From positions 4,464,001-4,528,000 of the forward strand of contig NZ_CP014578.1 in NCBI RefSeq assembly GCF_001634365.1: a DNA stretch of 64,000 nucleotides. Reading direction: 5' to 3'. Origin of the DNA: Paraburkholderia phytofirmans OLGA172 (lineage in GTDB: Bacteria > Pseudomonadota > Gammaproteobacteria > Burkholderiales > Burkholderiaceae). This document shows, piece by piece, positions 17,269 to 26,372 of this stretch. Positions within the stretch are counted from its first letter, which is position 1, and the number at the start of each line of letters is the position of its first letter. The notes beneath the pieces are model-generated. The model was not told where the DNA came from, searched no databases, and was given only the letters and a program-made list of their open reading frames with translations. The translations under genes and the position numbers were made by a program.

Positions 17269-20025
17269 ATGAATAATGATGCGGCACGCCTGATAGGCTT
17301 CCTTGAGCAGCTCAACAACGGTCAAGCGGAAGTAGTCCTGCCCCAGCTCGATCTGCTGCTGCAGGCGGAACCCGGGCACCCCGGCTTGCTTGGGCTCCGG
17401 GCCGAGGCTTTGCGCCTGACAGGTCATGTCGGGCAAGCCATAGAGGCATACATCAAGGCGGGGCAATCCGGTGCCGGCGCCCGCACCTGGTTGCTGGCCG
17501 GCGCCATGCTGGCGGACGAGCGCAAAACGGATGAGGCGCTTACCTGCTTGCTCAAGGCCCATGAAGAGGCCCCTGAAGATGATGAAGTGTTGGACCGGCT
17601 GATTACAACCCTTTTCAATGCCGAGCGCGGCCAGGAGGGCATGGAATTTTCCCGGCGGCAACTTGCGTTGAGCAAAAATAGCCAATTCCTTTCCAACGCG
17701 GCTTTAACGCTTCAGAACAACGGCGCTTACGAAGAAGCGGCGAACGCCTTTAAAAGGATTATCGACACAGGGTCCGACGACCCGACGCTGCTAGGCGCCG
17801 CTCTGGTGCCGGCACGCTTTACGTGCAACTGGGACTGGATCGAGTCGCTGCAGCAAAAAATCAACGATTGGTATGCCTTGGAGAAATTTTCCGCCCCGCG
17901 GGAATTTCCGCTGACGCACATCACGTGGTGTGCCGACGAGGCGCGCAATATCGGGGTCACGCGCGCCTTTGTCGAGCGTACGCAGCCCGTGGTCGAACCC
18001 CTCAGGCACAACACCGCACGAGGCGCATTGGGCCAGCGCATCCGGGTCGGGTATCTGTCGTCCGATTTCCGTAATCACGCGACCATGCATCTGATGGCCG
18101 GTCTGCTTGAGTGCCATGACCGCGCATGCTTCGAAATATTCGCATACGACTACAGCCGCCCCGAAATCTCAGTCTACCGGCAACGTTTCCTCAATGCCGT
18201 CGAGCATCATGTCGAAATCCACTCATTGACCGACAAGCAGGCCGCCGCACGCATTGCCGAAGATCAACTCGATATCCTGTTCGATCTGAAAGGCTATACC
18301 GGCGGAGGGCGCGGGACCATCATGGCCTACCGGCCGGCGCCGCTCCAAGTGGCCTACCTCGGCTTTCCCGGCAGCACGGCCACGCCGGACATCGATTACA
18401 TCGTCTCCGACCGCTTCGTGACGCCGGACAGCAGCGCTCCGTATTACACGGAAAAATTCTGCCGTTTGCCGCATTCCTATCAGTGCAACGACCGTAAGCG
18501 CGCGGTTGCGACCGACCCCGGCACGCGTACGGCGCATGGGCTCCCGGAGCACAAACTGGTGTTTGGCGCCTTCAACCAGGCGTATAAGATCGATCGCGGA
18601 AGTTTCGCCGTCTGGCTCAGGGTATTGCAGGCGGTGCCCAATAGCGTGCTCTGGGTGCTCGGCAATAGCGAGGCAGCCAATGCGAATCTCTCGCGCGAGG
18701 CACGCCTCGCCGGCATCGAGGAGGCGCGCCTGATCTTCGCGCCGTTCGCGATGCCCGAGGCGCATCTCGCCCGGCTGCAGCTCGCCGACGCCGTACTGGA
18801 CACGCTAGTGTGTAACGGGCATACGACGACATCCGACGCATTGTGGGCCGGCGTACCGGTCGTCACGGCCAAGGGCACGCACTTCGCTTCACGCGTTAGC
18901 GAAAGCTTGCTCAATGCGATCGATCTCCCGGAACTGGTGGGCGCCGATCATAGCGATATGGTTCGCATCGCCACCAGGATCGGCACCGACGCCGAGTACC
19001 GGATTGCGCTGCGCCAGCGCGTCTCGCTGAACCGGCAGAACTCACCCTTGTTCGACACCGTACGCTTTGCCCGCAACTTCGAAACGGCCATCGAGATGAT
19101 GGTCCAGGCGCAGCGCGCGGGCCGCATGTCCGGCCCAATCGAAGTACCCGACTGCCGCGTGGCCAACGTCCAGGGCGCCGAAGCCGGCCAGCTCAATGCG
19201 TCGGCGGCTTTTCTGCAAACGACGTACCCCGCCTGCCCCGTCTGCGATGGCTCAAGCAAGACCGTACACTTTGCCGATTGCAGCGCGCACCCGCTATGGC
19301 ACGCGCCCTTGCCGAAAACGCTTGAGTGGATGCAATGCTCGTCATGTGGGCACCTGCATAGCCGCCACTATTGGACCCCGGCCGGTCAGGCCGAACTTTC
19401 TCAGCGTGGTCGCCTGGACTCGGCCACGGATGCAGCCGATCGCTATGAAACGCAGCGGATGGCATGGACGCCTGTGGTCGATCGGGTGGTGAATCTGTTG
19501 GGCGGTTATCGGGAAACCATGAAGCCCGACAATCCGCCAATCTGGGTTGACCTGAAATGCGGCGATGGTTCGCTCATGACGACGGCGGCAGACTACGGCT
19601 TTGCCGTCATTGGTCTGGACGCTTCAAGCGAAACGATCAACCGCCTCGCACCGCTTGGCCTCAATGCCAAGCCTTACGACTTCATGGGACTAAAGTTCGA
19701 CCTGACACCCGACGTGCTCTCGATGTCAGGCGTGCTGCAGTGCACCCCCGACCCTCGAGCGGCCTTAAGCAAAGCCGCGGACATCCTGCGCCCTGGAGGC
19801 GTCCTGGTGCTTAGCGTCCCGGACGCGAGCAGTTCCCGCTGGAGGATGATGGATCAAACGCGCACCAATCCCTATTGGACGGACCTCACCCTCTACCATC
19901 ATTTCCGGCGCGACCAGATACTTGCGCTCCTCGATACCTGCGGTTTCGAGCTGGCTCATTTCGCGCTGTCGAACCGACACAAGGCCGAGATGGAACTGTA
20001 CGCGATTCGCAAAGCGGCGCTCTGA
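17269..20025 (+). CDS. TPR / GT41 (SPINDLY-OGT type) glycosyltransferase fused to a methyltransferase
   Basis: This 918-residue protein has three parts. Residues 1-230 are TPR-like helices. Residues 258-620 are a GT41 domain like O-GlcNAc transferase and SPINDLY: GYLSSDFRNHATMH, FNQAYK (435-440) with the nucleotide-binding lysine, and CNGHTTTSDALWAGVP (515-530). Residues 650-918 hold two CxxC pairs (656/659, 690/693), likely a zinc knuckle, then a class I SAM methyltransferase with DLKCGDG (761-767) as motif I. GT41 enzymes add a sugar to Ser/Thr of proteins. The attached methyltransferase may methylate the sugar or the protein, which is an inference. The ATG at 17269 has no clear ribosome binding site. 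The gene directly follows the Ser/Thr-rich repeat protein. Confidence 0.9.
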   Translation: MNNDAARLIGFLEQLNNGQAEVVLPQLDLLLQAEPGHPGLLGLRAEALRLTGHVGQAIEAYIKAGQSGAGARTWLLAGAMLADERKTDEALTCLLKAHEEAPEDDEVLDRLITTLFNAERGQEGMEFSRRQLALSKNSQFLSNAALTLQNNGAYEEAANAFKRIIDTGSDDPTLLGAALVPARFTCNWDWIESLQQKINDWYALEKFSAPREFPLTHITWCADEARNIGVTRAFVERTQPVVEPLRHNTARGALGQRIRVGYLSSDFRNHATMHLMAGLLECHDRACFEIFAYDYSRPEISVYRQRFLNAVEHHVEIHSLTDKQAAARIAEDQLDILFDLKGYTGGGRGTIMAYRPAPLQVAYLGFPGSTATPDIDYIVSDRFVTPDSSAPYYTEKFCRLPHSYQCNDRKRAVATDPGTRTAHGLPEHKLVFGAFNQAYKIDRGSFAVWLRVLQAVPNSVLWVLGNSEAANANLSREARLAGIEEARLIFAPFAMPEAHLARLQLADAVLDTLVCNGHTTTSDALWAGVPVVTAKGTHFASRVSESLLNAIDLPELVGADHSDMVRIATRIGTDAEYRIALRQRVSLNRQNSPLFDTVRFARNFETAIEMMVQAQRAGRMSGPIEVPDCRVANVQGAEAGQLNASAAFLQTTYPACPVCDGSSKTVHFADCSAHPLWHAPLPKTLEWMQCSSCGHLHSRHYWTPAGQAELSQRGRLDSATDAADRYETQRMAWTPVVDRVVNLLGGYRETMKPDNPPIWVDLKCGDGSLMTTAADYGFAVIGLDASSETINRLAPLGLNAKPYDFMGLKFDLTPDVLSMSGVLQCTPDPRAALSKAADILRPGGVLVLSVPDASSSRWRMMDQTRTNPYWTDLTLYHHFRRDQILALLDTCGFELAHFALSNRHKAEMELYAIRKAAL

Positions 20026-20247
20026 GCCGAAGATCCGCCGGCCGGCCGCCGTGCCGGCCCGGTGCACAGTGCATGCGACAGCGCTCAAACTGGCACGGGT
20101 TTGCGGCTTTATTCGGCCATTTAGACCGCTGCACGCGCAATACAATAGTTTGCAGGAGGCGTGCCATACGTTCTCATGATTCACGCACGCTCGTAGGACA
20201 ATCAGGTCGAGCGCCGATGTCAAACCTCTTCGCAAGCAATCGAGCAT

Positions 20248-21579
20248 ATGACAATCCGAGCAGCGCGTCTGGCGGAGCTACTTGAACAGGTCAATCACGG
20301 GCAGGCCCAAAAAGCCCTGCCCTCAATCAACCGATGGCTGGACAAACAGCCGGGACATCACGCGCTCTTGAATCTGAAGGCTGAAGCGCTGCGTGAGCTC
20401 GGTCGTGTGAGTGAGGCGATCGAGGCCTTCAAGGCGGCGGCGCAAGCTAGTGCAGGTGCGCACAACTGGCAGAAAGCGGGCATGCTGCTCGCGGGAGAAG
20501 GTCGCATCGATGCCGCAGTGGCATGCCTGCAAAACGCGCTCAAAGAACTGCCCGAGAGCGAGGACATTCTCAATGCGCTGATCTCGATGTATTTCGATGT
20601 CCAGCGCTTCTCGGAGGGCGTCGAATTTGCCCGGCGCCAGGTGCAAATCTCTCGCGATATCCACTTCCTTTTCAAGGCCGCGTTATTACTCCAACGTGGC
20701 GATCTAGCCGAGGAAGCCTCGCGGGCGTTCAAAGCGATCGTCGACTTGTCCCAGCCGAGCCCCGTTGCCGCCGATGTCGTGCCGACACCGTCAACCAGCG
20801 TGGTTGATAGTCAAAGTGCTAATGCGGCGCGCCACCCGCAGCCGCGCTATGCGATTGTCACGCCTTACCATCAGGAATCGCGCGAGGTACTGGAGCGCTG
20901 CATTCGAAGCGTGCGCGAACAGACCGTGCCGGTCGAGCACATCCTGGTTGCCGACGGGCATCCGCAGGACTGGATAGACGCAACCGGTGTCAGACACCTG
21001 CGGCTCGATCGCGCCCACGGCGACCATGGCCATACGCCGCGCGCGATGGGGGCGATGCTGGCCAGTTCGGAAGGATATGAGGGCATCGGCTTCCTCGACG
21101 CCAGTAACTGGCTCGAACCCAGGCATGTTGCAAGCTGCGTTGAGACATACCAATCGGCCTTGAAGCAAGGCCGCACTGATTACGTGATTGCCCGCCGCAA
21201 TTTATGCCGTCCGGACGGCTCGGTGCTGATCGCATGGCGTGAATCGATAGACGAGCACGTCGACCCCAACTGCTTTTTCTTCTTTCCAGCGGCATATCCG
21301 ATGTTGCAGCACTTTGGACTCATGCCTAAGGCGTTGTCGGTGGCGGCAGACCGATTTTTCTATCTGGCGCTCCGCGAGCGCGGCTTGCAACCCGCAGTGA
21401 ATGAGCAGATATCTGTCAATTATCTATGCATGTGGCAAGCACCCTATGCCGCGCTCGGCGAGACACCTCCACCTGGTGCCAAACCCAATATCGACAGCCA
21501 GGCAACGCTCGCATGGCTTAAATCACGCAATCCCGAGGAGCGCCGACTCGCTTATCGGCTGATGGGTAATGTTCCTTGA
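20248..21579 (+). CDS. TPR protein with GT2-like glycosyltransferase domain
   Basis: Residues 1-175 are TPR helices closely similar to the start of the preceding GT41 protein (RLAELLEQVNHGQAQKALP against RLIGFLEQLNNGQAEVVLP), so the two share an ancestral TPR module. Residues about 200-420 look like a GT-A/GT2 domain: YAIVTPYHQESREVLERCI at its start, GFLDASNWLEPRHV in the place of the DxD metal site, and a later AADRFFYLAL helix. It probably transfers a sugar to the same acceptor or glycan as its neighbour. There is no strong ribosome binding site before the ATG. Confidence 0.75.
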   Translation: MTIRAARLAELLEQVNHGQAQKALPSINRWLDKQPGHHALLNLKAEALRELGRVSEAIEAFKAAAQASAGAHNWQKAGMLLAGEGRIDAAVACLQNALKELPESEDILNALISMYFDVQRFSEGVEFARRQVQISRDIHFLFKAALLLQRGDLAEEASRAFKAIVDLSQPSPVAADVVPTPSTSVVDSQSANAARHPQPRYAIVTPYHQESREVLERCIRSVREQTVPVEHILVADGHPQDWIDATGVRHLRLDRAHGDHGHTPRAMGAMLASSEGYEGIGFLDASNWLEPRHVASCVETYQSALKQGRTDYVIARRNLCRPDGSVLIAWRESIDEHVDPNCFFFFPAAYPMLQHFGLMPKALSVAADRFFYLALRERGLQPAVNEQISVNYLCMWQAPYAALGETPPPGAKPNIDSQATLAWLKSRNPEERRLAYRLMGNVP

Positions 21580-21642
21580 TTGGGTACGCGTAGCGCTTCA
21601 CCTTTGAAACCGCCCCTCCTTACCCCGACATTGAGCTTCTGA

Positions 21643-22473
21643 ATGAAATTCGCCGTGACCGTGATTTCGCCGCCTGGATACATCCACTCCTCGGCGTTCT
21701 TCGAAATTGCTGAAAGCCTGCACTACGGCTTATTGCTGCTCGGTCACGATAGCGTCTTGACGAGCGAGGGACAGTTACCTGGCAGGCAGCACATCGTGCT
21801 GGGAGCGAATCTTCTGCCGCATTACGTGCTACCGCTTGCGCCCGACGCCATTCTCTACAACCTTGAACAGATTCAGTGCGGTTCGTCCTGGATATCTCCG
21901 GCGCTGATTGAAATTTATCGGCGCCATACGCTGTGGGACTATAGTCCCACGAATGCGAACGCGCTAGCCAGTCTAGGTGTCGGCGTCGCCAGGATTTTGC
22001 CTATTGGTTACGCCAGCGAGCTTACTCGAATCGGACGGCCGAACGAGCCGGACATCGACGTGCTGTTCATTGGCTCGATGTGCCCCAGGCGGCAGCACGT
22101 CATCGACCTGATGCGATCCCGCGGGCTTAAAGTAGAAGCGGTCTTTGGCATTTACGGACAACAGCGCGACGCTCTTGTGAGTCGCGCAAGGCTCCTCATC
22201 AATATTCACTATTATGAGGCGAAGGTGCTGGAGATGGTGCGCATCTCCTACCTATTGGCGAACCACTGTGCGGTACTAAGCGAGCGCAGCTCGGACGCAG
22301 CCGAAGACGATGCCCTTGCGCAAGCGATCGCCTTTTGCGACTACGACGAACTTCCCCGGCGTGCCCAAGAACTGATCGAATCGCCAGATGAGCTCGCGCG
22401 CCTTTCCCGTTGCGGCTTCGAACTTATGCGGTCGCGCCCCGTGGCTGAGTATCTTCGCGCGGCTTTGTCGTAA
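21643..22473 (+). CDS. GT1-like glycosyltransferase family protein
   Basis: This 276-residue protein starts MKFAVTVISPPGYIHSSAFF and has alternating strand/helix segments typical of a GT-B fold. It contains LPIGYASELTRIG, then DVLFIGSMCPRRQHVIDLM, the usual start of the C-terminal nucleotide-sugar half, and KVLEMVRISYLLANHC with an acidic Glu before the sugar site. It is short for a complete GT-B enzyme but shows no break. It is the third sugar-transfer gene in the island. The donor and acceptor are unknown. Confidence 0.65.
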   Translation: MKFAVTVISPPGYIHSSAFFEIAESLHYGLLLLGHDSVLTSEGQLPGRQHIVLGANLLPHYVLPLAPDAILYNLEQIQCGSSWISPALIEIYRRHTLWDYSPTNANALASLGVGVARILPIGYASELTRIGRPNEPDIDVLFIGSMCPRRQHVIDLMRSRGLKVEAVFGIYGQQRDALVSRARLLINIHYYEAKVLEMVRISYLLANHCAVLSERSSDAAEDDALAQAIAFCDYDELPRRAQELIESPDELARLSRCGFELMRSRPVAEYLRAALS

Positions 22474-22509
22474 GACAGATCGCGGTTTATAAATGATGAA
22501 GAGGAATGC

Positions 22510-23110
22510 ATGGAAACCATGCTGTCACTACCCAAGAAGCTGAATTTCGGATCTGGAAAGAGCTGAAAGGAGGACATGTTCAATGTCGACGTCCTGCCCG
22601 AGCGCGGACCGGACCTTCGATTTTAACCATCCCTTCCCATTCGATACACCGCTTCTTACCAGCAGGTTTGGGGAGGTATCAATTCAGCGTAATCACTTTG
22701 ACTATATCCTGTCGGACAACGTGCTCGAGCACATTCAGGATCTGATCACTGCAATGACCAATTGCATCGAACTCCTCGAGGTTGGGGGAATACTCGAAGT
22801 AATGGTCCCTCATGATTTATCGTACGGCGCGTGGCAAGATCCCACCCATGTTCGCGCGTTTAATGAGCGAAGCTGGCTTTATTACACGGATTGGTGCTGG
22901 TACGTCGGCTGGACCGATCATCGGTTCGACCTGATTGAGCAAATCTATAACATTACCGAATACGGCACCGAGTTGATGCAGCAGTACAAGGACATCACCA
23001 AGGTCGCCCGTTATCCGCGCGCGGTGGACACCCTGCACGTCAAGCTGAGAAAACGCGCCACTACTGCCGAAGAGAAGCTGCAGTACCAAGCTTTCAACAG
23101 TGGCGCTTGA
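22510..23110 (+). pseudogene. SAM-dependent methyltransferase, broken by a stop and a frameshift
   Basis: The first frame from the ATG at 22510 gives METMLSLPKKLNFGSGKS, a standard SAM motif I start, then an in-frame TGA at 22564 where the family often has an aromatic residue. Past the stop the same frame continues KEDMFNVDVLPERGPDL, again typical. The reading then has to shift by one base near 22616 to continue as FDFNHPFPF ... YILSDNVLEHI (methyltransferase post-motif helix) to the stop at 23110. Two independent lesions make this a recent pseudogene, unless they are sequencing errors. It is the last gene of the glycosylation island. Confidence 0.75.
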
Positions 23111-23389
23111 TTGTCGCTGCTTCGGCGGATGAAGCTTGAAGCGAAGCTATCATTGCAAGCGTAGTCGCGACTGGCTCGGCTACGCTTAGGAACCCCTAAC
23201 CTCTCTTCGCGCCATCCCGACAGGGCTAGACGGACACATCTTCGCCGAGGTTGACGTACCCCCAGTTTTAGTCCGGCGCGGTCTTCAAGCCACGGATCTG
23301 ATCACCTTCGAGCTGGTTCCGTACCCCATCGCAAACCAACGGTCATTCGTGATGTTGGGGCTCTCGCTCAGGCCCCTTGCTCATAGTTA
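23111..23389. other. Non-coding gap before the IS remnant
   Basis: About 280 bases with no gene. A stretch around 23249-23280 reading GACGTACCCCCAGTTTTAGT looks like the end of a second mobile element, but I cannot name it. Confidence 0.35.
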
Positions 23390-23618
23390 GAGCCTGTTAT
23401 GCACTTTTCGTGTGATGGTCTATCCTGGCGGGATGACGAAACGCAAGCCATGCCCGAATGACATGTCGGACGAAGAACGGAGCTTCGTTGTTCCTTATCT
23501 GATGTCGATGAATAAGGAAGCGGTGTACCAGCAGACGCAACGCTGGCTGGAGGCCGGATGCTTCGAAGCGATGTTGAGCGACGTGCGCTCGATACTGCGC
23601 GTAGCGCAAGGGCGTTAA
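23390..23618 (+). mobile_element. IS5-family insertion sequence remnant
   Basis: The left end GAGCCTGTTATGCACTTTTC resembles the terminal repeats of IS5-group elements and is preceded by TTA. Inside, MTKRKPCPNDMSDEE is the typical transposase start, but it jumps after PYLMSMN to EAVYQQTQRWLEAGCFEAM, so an internal segment is deleted. The frame ends after RVAQGR, before the catalytic DDE part. It is an inactive fragment marking the end of the glycosylation island. Confidence 0.8.
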
Positions 23619-23873
23619 ATCTCGTCGCAGTGGATGGTCCACTACGCGTCCGCGGAGATGACCACGGTTCCCTGGAAGATCGACGAAGAGCGGCGCAACC
23701 AGCCTGGCGTCCGTCTGCGCTGCTTCACTCGCTTGCCGTGTTGGCAACGAAGATGTCGTGGGCTTCGATCGAAAGGTCGTTTGCTCCCTTGTTCGAGCGA
23801 CGCTCACGCGACGGGCGTGAGCGAAGCGGCTGCGCAGCCGAGAAGTTTGCACTACGGCTGCGCCAACACCTCC

Positions 23874-26246
23874 TCACCGCCTAAACCGCCCGCTCCCACC
23901 CCCAAACCGCCCCGGCTGAAACTGCCCACTCGCCCGCGCATTCCCAAGATCATGCCCTTGCTTGAGCGAGTCGAGCCGCTGGGTCTGACTGGCATTCGGC
24001 TGAACCGGCTGCCAGCCGTTGGCGCCGTGCTGCTCCCAGCCGCCGCCCTGATCATGCCGGTAGACGTTGCCGTCGCTGCCCGCATAGACATTGCCGTTAT
24101 TCCACGCGACAGCGCGCCCCGTGTCCTTGTTACCCACGATGCCTTTCGTGCCCGCCTGGTGATCGCCTGAATACGCGTTCCCGGTCACGCCCGCTTCAGC
24201 CGCACCATAACGCCCGGTCTGCGCGTTGTAGCCGGCGCGCTGCCTGCCCGCCGCATAGTCGCCCGTGCCTTCATTGCCGACCACGCCGCCGCGCGCCGCC
24301 CCGCTGCGTCCCGTCGACGGATTGCTGAACGAGCCTTGCCGCCCGGCCGCGAAGTTGCCGTTGTACGCATTCTCGACGGCCCCGCGGCTCGCCTGGAAGT
24401 GACCGCCGGTGTACGGATTGAAACCGGATGCCGCCGTGCCCGCCCAACTGTTGCCGGTCCAGCCGTTCCAGCCGCTCGCGTGGGTCACGGTGGCCTGCCC
24501 TCCCCAGCGGCCGTAAATATTCGCCTGATTGACGTTTGCGTACTGCCAGCTCGCCGGGCCGCCACCCCAATACGGTCCCCAGTATGGCGATGGCGCGCCC
24601 CACGTGGCGCCGATTGCAAAGCCGAAGGCGAAGCCCACCGTCGTGCCGAGCGCGAAGCCCGCGCCGTAGCCATAGGTGGCCGGGTAGCCGTAGTAGACAT
24701 CTCCGACATACGGCGCGTAGACATAGCCAGTGCCGTACACGACGGTGCCGTCCGCATTGACAACCACGCCCATGTAGCCCGGCGTATAGCCGACCACCAC
24801 CGTATCCGGCGTCGCCGCATAAACGTGAACGTACGTCACGTAATGCACGGGCGACGCCGCCGGAATCGTATAGATCGCGGCCGGCACGGTATCGGCGACA
24901 TGCCATGGGCCACTCGTCGCGTTCGCAGTGAACCAGATCCCGTTGGCGACCGCGAAGAATTGCGCAGGCCCGGTCCGGATCACCGGCGTCGCCGTGTTCA
25001 CCGCATAAGACAGCGACGTGCCCGCGATGCCGACGAACTTCGGCGCGCCGTCGTAGACCACCTTCAATGTAGTGGACTTGCGCGACACAGTCGCCGTCTG
25101 CGGGATGGCGGCGGCGATCGCCGCCTCCTTCGCCTGCGGCGTGCCGGGCACGGAGACGAGCGCGTTCGCATGCGGGTCGTCGGTGGCGATCTTCGCGAAG
25201 TCGGCGGGCAGGCTCTTGCCGTCGACAAAGGTCCAGGGTCCGTTCAGGCCGGCTGCAGTGAACCACCGGCCCGACAGCAGCAGATAGTAATGGTTGTCGC
25301 GCGGTTCGACGAACAGCGCGTGGTCCGCGTTGGCGACGGAAAGCAGGTTCACCCCCTTCACCGGTTGCAGCGCGGGCTTGCCGTTCGTCACCACCAGTTC
25401 GGCCGGTTGCGCGGCGACGATCACGTCCGGAGCCTGCGCCGGCTTCTTACTGTCGGCGGGCAACATCGGATCCGCTTTCAGATTGGTTTGCGCTTTGTTC
25501 GCCGCGGCGACCAGCTCACGCGGCGGGGCTGCGTTCAGATGCCACGGACCGTCAAGCGTCGTCGCCTCGTACCAGTAGCCCGCCGCGTTCAGATGCAGCG
25601 TGCCGCTGCCGTCCTTGAGCAGCATCGCCCGCGTGTTGATCAGGCGTTGATAGTGCGCGTCGCCAAGCGCACGCCAGTTCGCGTCGCCATCAACCAGCAC
25701 GAGCAGCGTGGGGCGTTCGGCAAAAAGGATGTGAGGCACGTTGTTCTGCACCGCGAGGCCGGGTTCGCTGCCTTGGTGAGTGCTGGCATAACTGGCCTGC
25801 AGTTGTTCGAGCGACGTGGTCAGGCCGTCTTTCGGAATCCGTGCCTGCAAGGCTGTTTTGACGCCGGCGGCAGCGGACGGCGTAGCCGGCATGTCGACCT
25901 GGTCGATCACGATGTCGAGCAGTTGTACAGTCGAACTCGCCTTGTCGACGTCAGCACGCGCCGTGAAGTGGGCGACGCCGTAGTTCGGAGTGGTGTTCTT
26001 CGCCCCCACCGCGAAAGCTGCGCGTCCTTCGATCCGGTTGCCTTGCCACACTTCCACCTGCGGCTGATACAGCTCGATGCGCTGCTGCGCGCTATCGAAG
26101 TCGCGCGGCCAGGCCGTCGGCAGTGGCTGCAATGCGGGCTGCACCGCGGCGGCGGCGAGCGCCTGCGCGGGCGTGGCGAGCGTCACCGCCAGTGACGTGC
26201 AGACGCCGGCCAGCAACAACAAGGATCGCTTCATCGTGGTTTTCAT
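23874..26246 (-). CDS. Secreted Gly/Tyr-rich protein, carbohydrate-binding V/XII-like label
   Basis: The start at 26246 is set by AAGGA eight bases upstream and by the signal peptide that follows (MKRSLLLLAGVCTSLAVTL, cleavage after AQALA). The mature 760-residue protein has a mixed N-terminal part with repeated WY/GPW modules (AAGYWYEATTLDGPWH, LSGRWFTAAGLNGPWTF, ANGIWFTANATSGPWHV). A Gly/Tyr-rich hydrophobic stretch follows (YGYGAGFALGTTVGFAFGFAI), then Gly/Asn-rich repeats to the end. Similar Burkholderia proteins carry the label carbohydrate-binding family V/XII; this is recalled, not tested. It is the last gene of a six-gene envelope operon and is probably periplasmic or surface-exposed. 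Confidence 0.75.
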   Translation of the reverse strand: MKTTMKRSLLLLAGVCTSLAVTLATPAQALAAAAVQPALQPLPTAWPRDFDSAQQRIELYQPQVEVWQGNRIEGRAAFAVGAKNTTPNYGVAHFTARADVDKASSTVQLLDIVIDQVDMPATPSAAAGVKTALQARIPKDGLTTSLEQLQASYASTHQGSEPGLAVQNNVPHILFAERPTLLVLVDGDANWRALGDAHYQRLINTRAMLLKDGSGTLHLNAAGYWYEATTLDGPWHLNAAPPRELVAAANKAQTNLKADPMLPADSKKPAQAPDVIVAAQPAELVVTNGKPALQPVKGVNLLSVANADHALFVEPRDNHYYLLLSGRWFTAAGLNGPWTFVDGKSLPADFAKIATDDPHANALVSVPGTPQAKEAAIAAAIPQTATVSRKSTTLKVVYDGAPKFVGIAGTSLSYAVNTATPVIRTGPAQFFAVANGIWFTANATSGPWHVADTVPAAIYTIPAASPVHYVTYVHVYAATPDTVVVGYTPGYMGVVVNADGTVVYGTGYVYAPYVGDVYYGYPATYGYGAGFALGTTVGFAFGFAIGATWGAPSPYWGPYWGGGPASWQYANVNQANIYGRWGGQATVTHASGWNGWTGNSWAGTAASGFNPYTGGHFQASRGAVENAYNGNFAAGRQGSFSNPSTGRSGAARGGVVGNEGTGDYAAGRQRAGYNAQTGRYGAAEAGVTGNAYSGDHQAGTKGIVGNKDTGRAVAWNNGNVYAGSDGNVYRHDQGGGWEQHGANGWQPVQPNASQTQRLDSLKQGHDLGNARASGQFQPGRFGGGSGRFRR

Positions 26247-26372
26247 GGCGCTTGATTCCTTCAACATGGACATCGGTATGCGGAAACAGGTAGATGGCGG
26301 CCGGCGCTCGCACCGTGCATGCAACCGGTTGCCGCGCCCTTTAGCGAACTCGACTGAACTGATTGACTCTCG

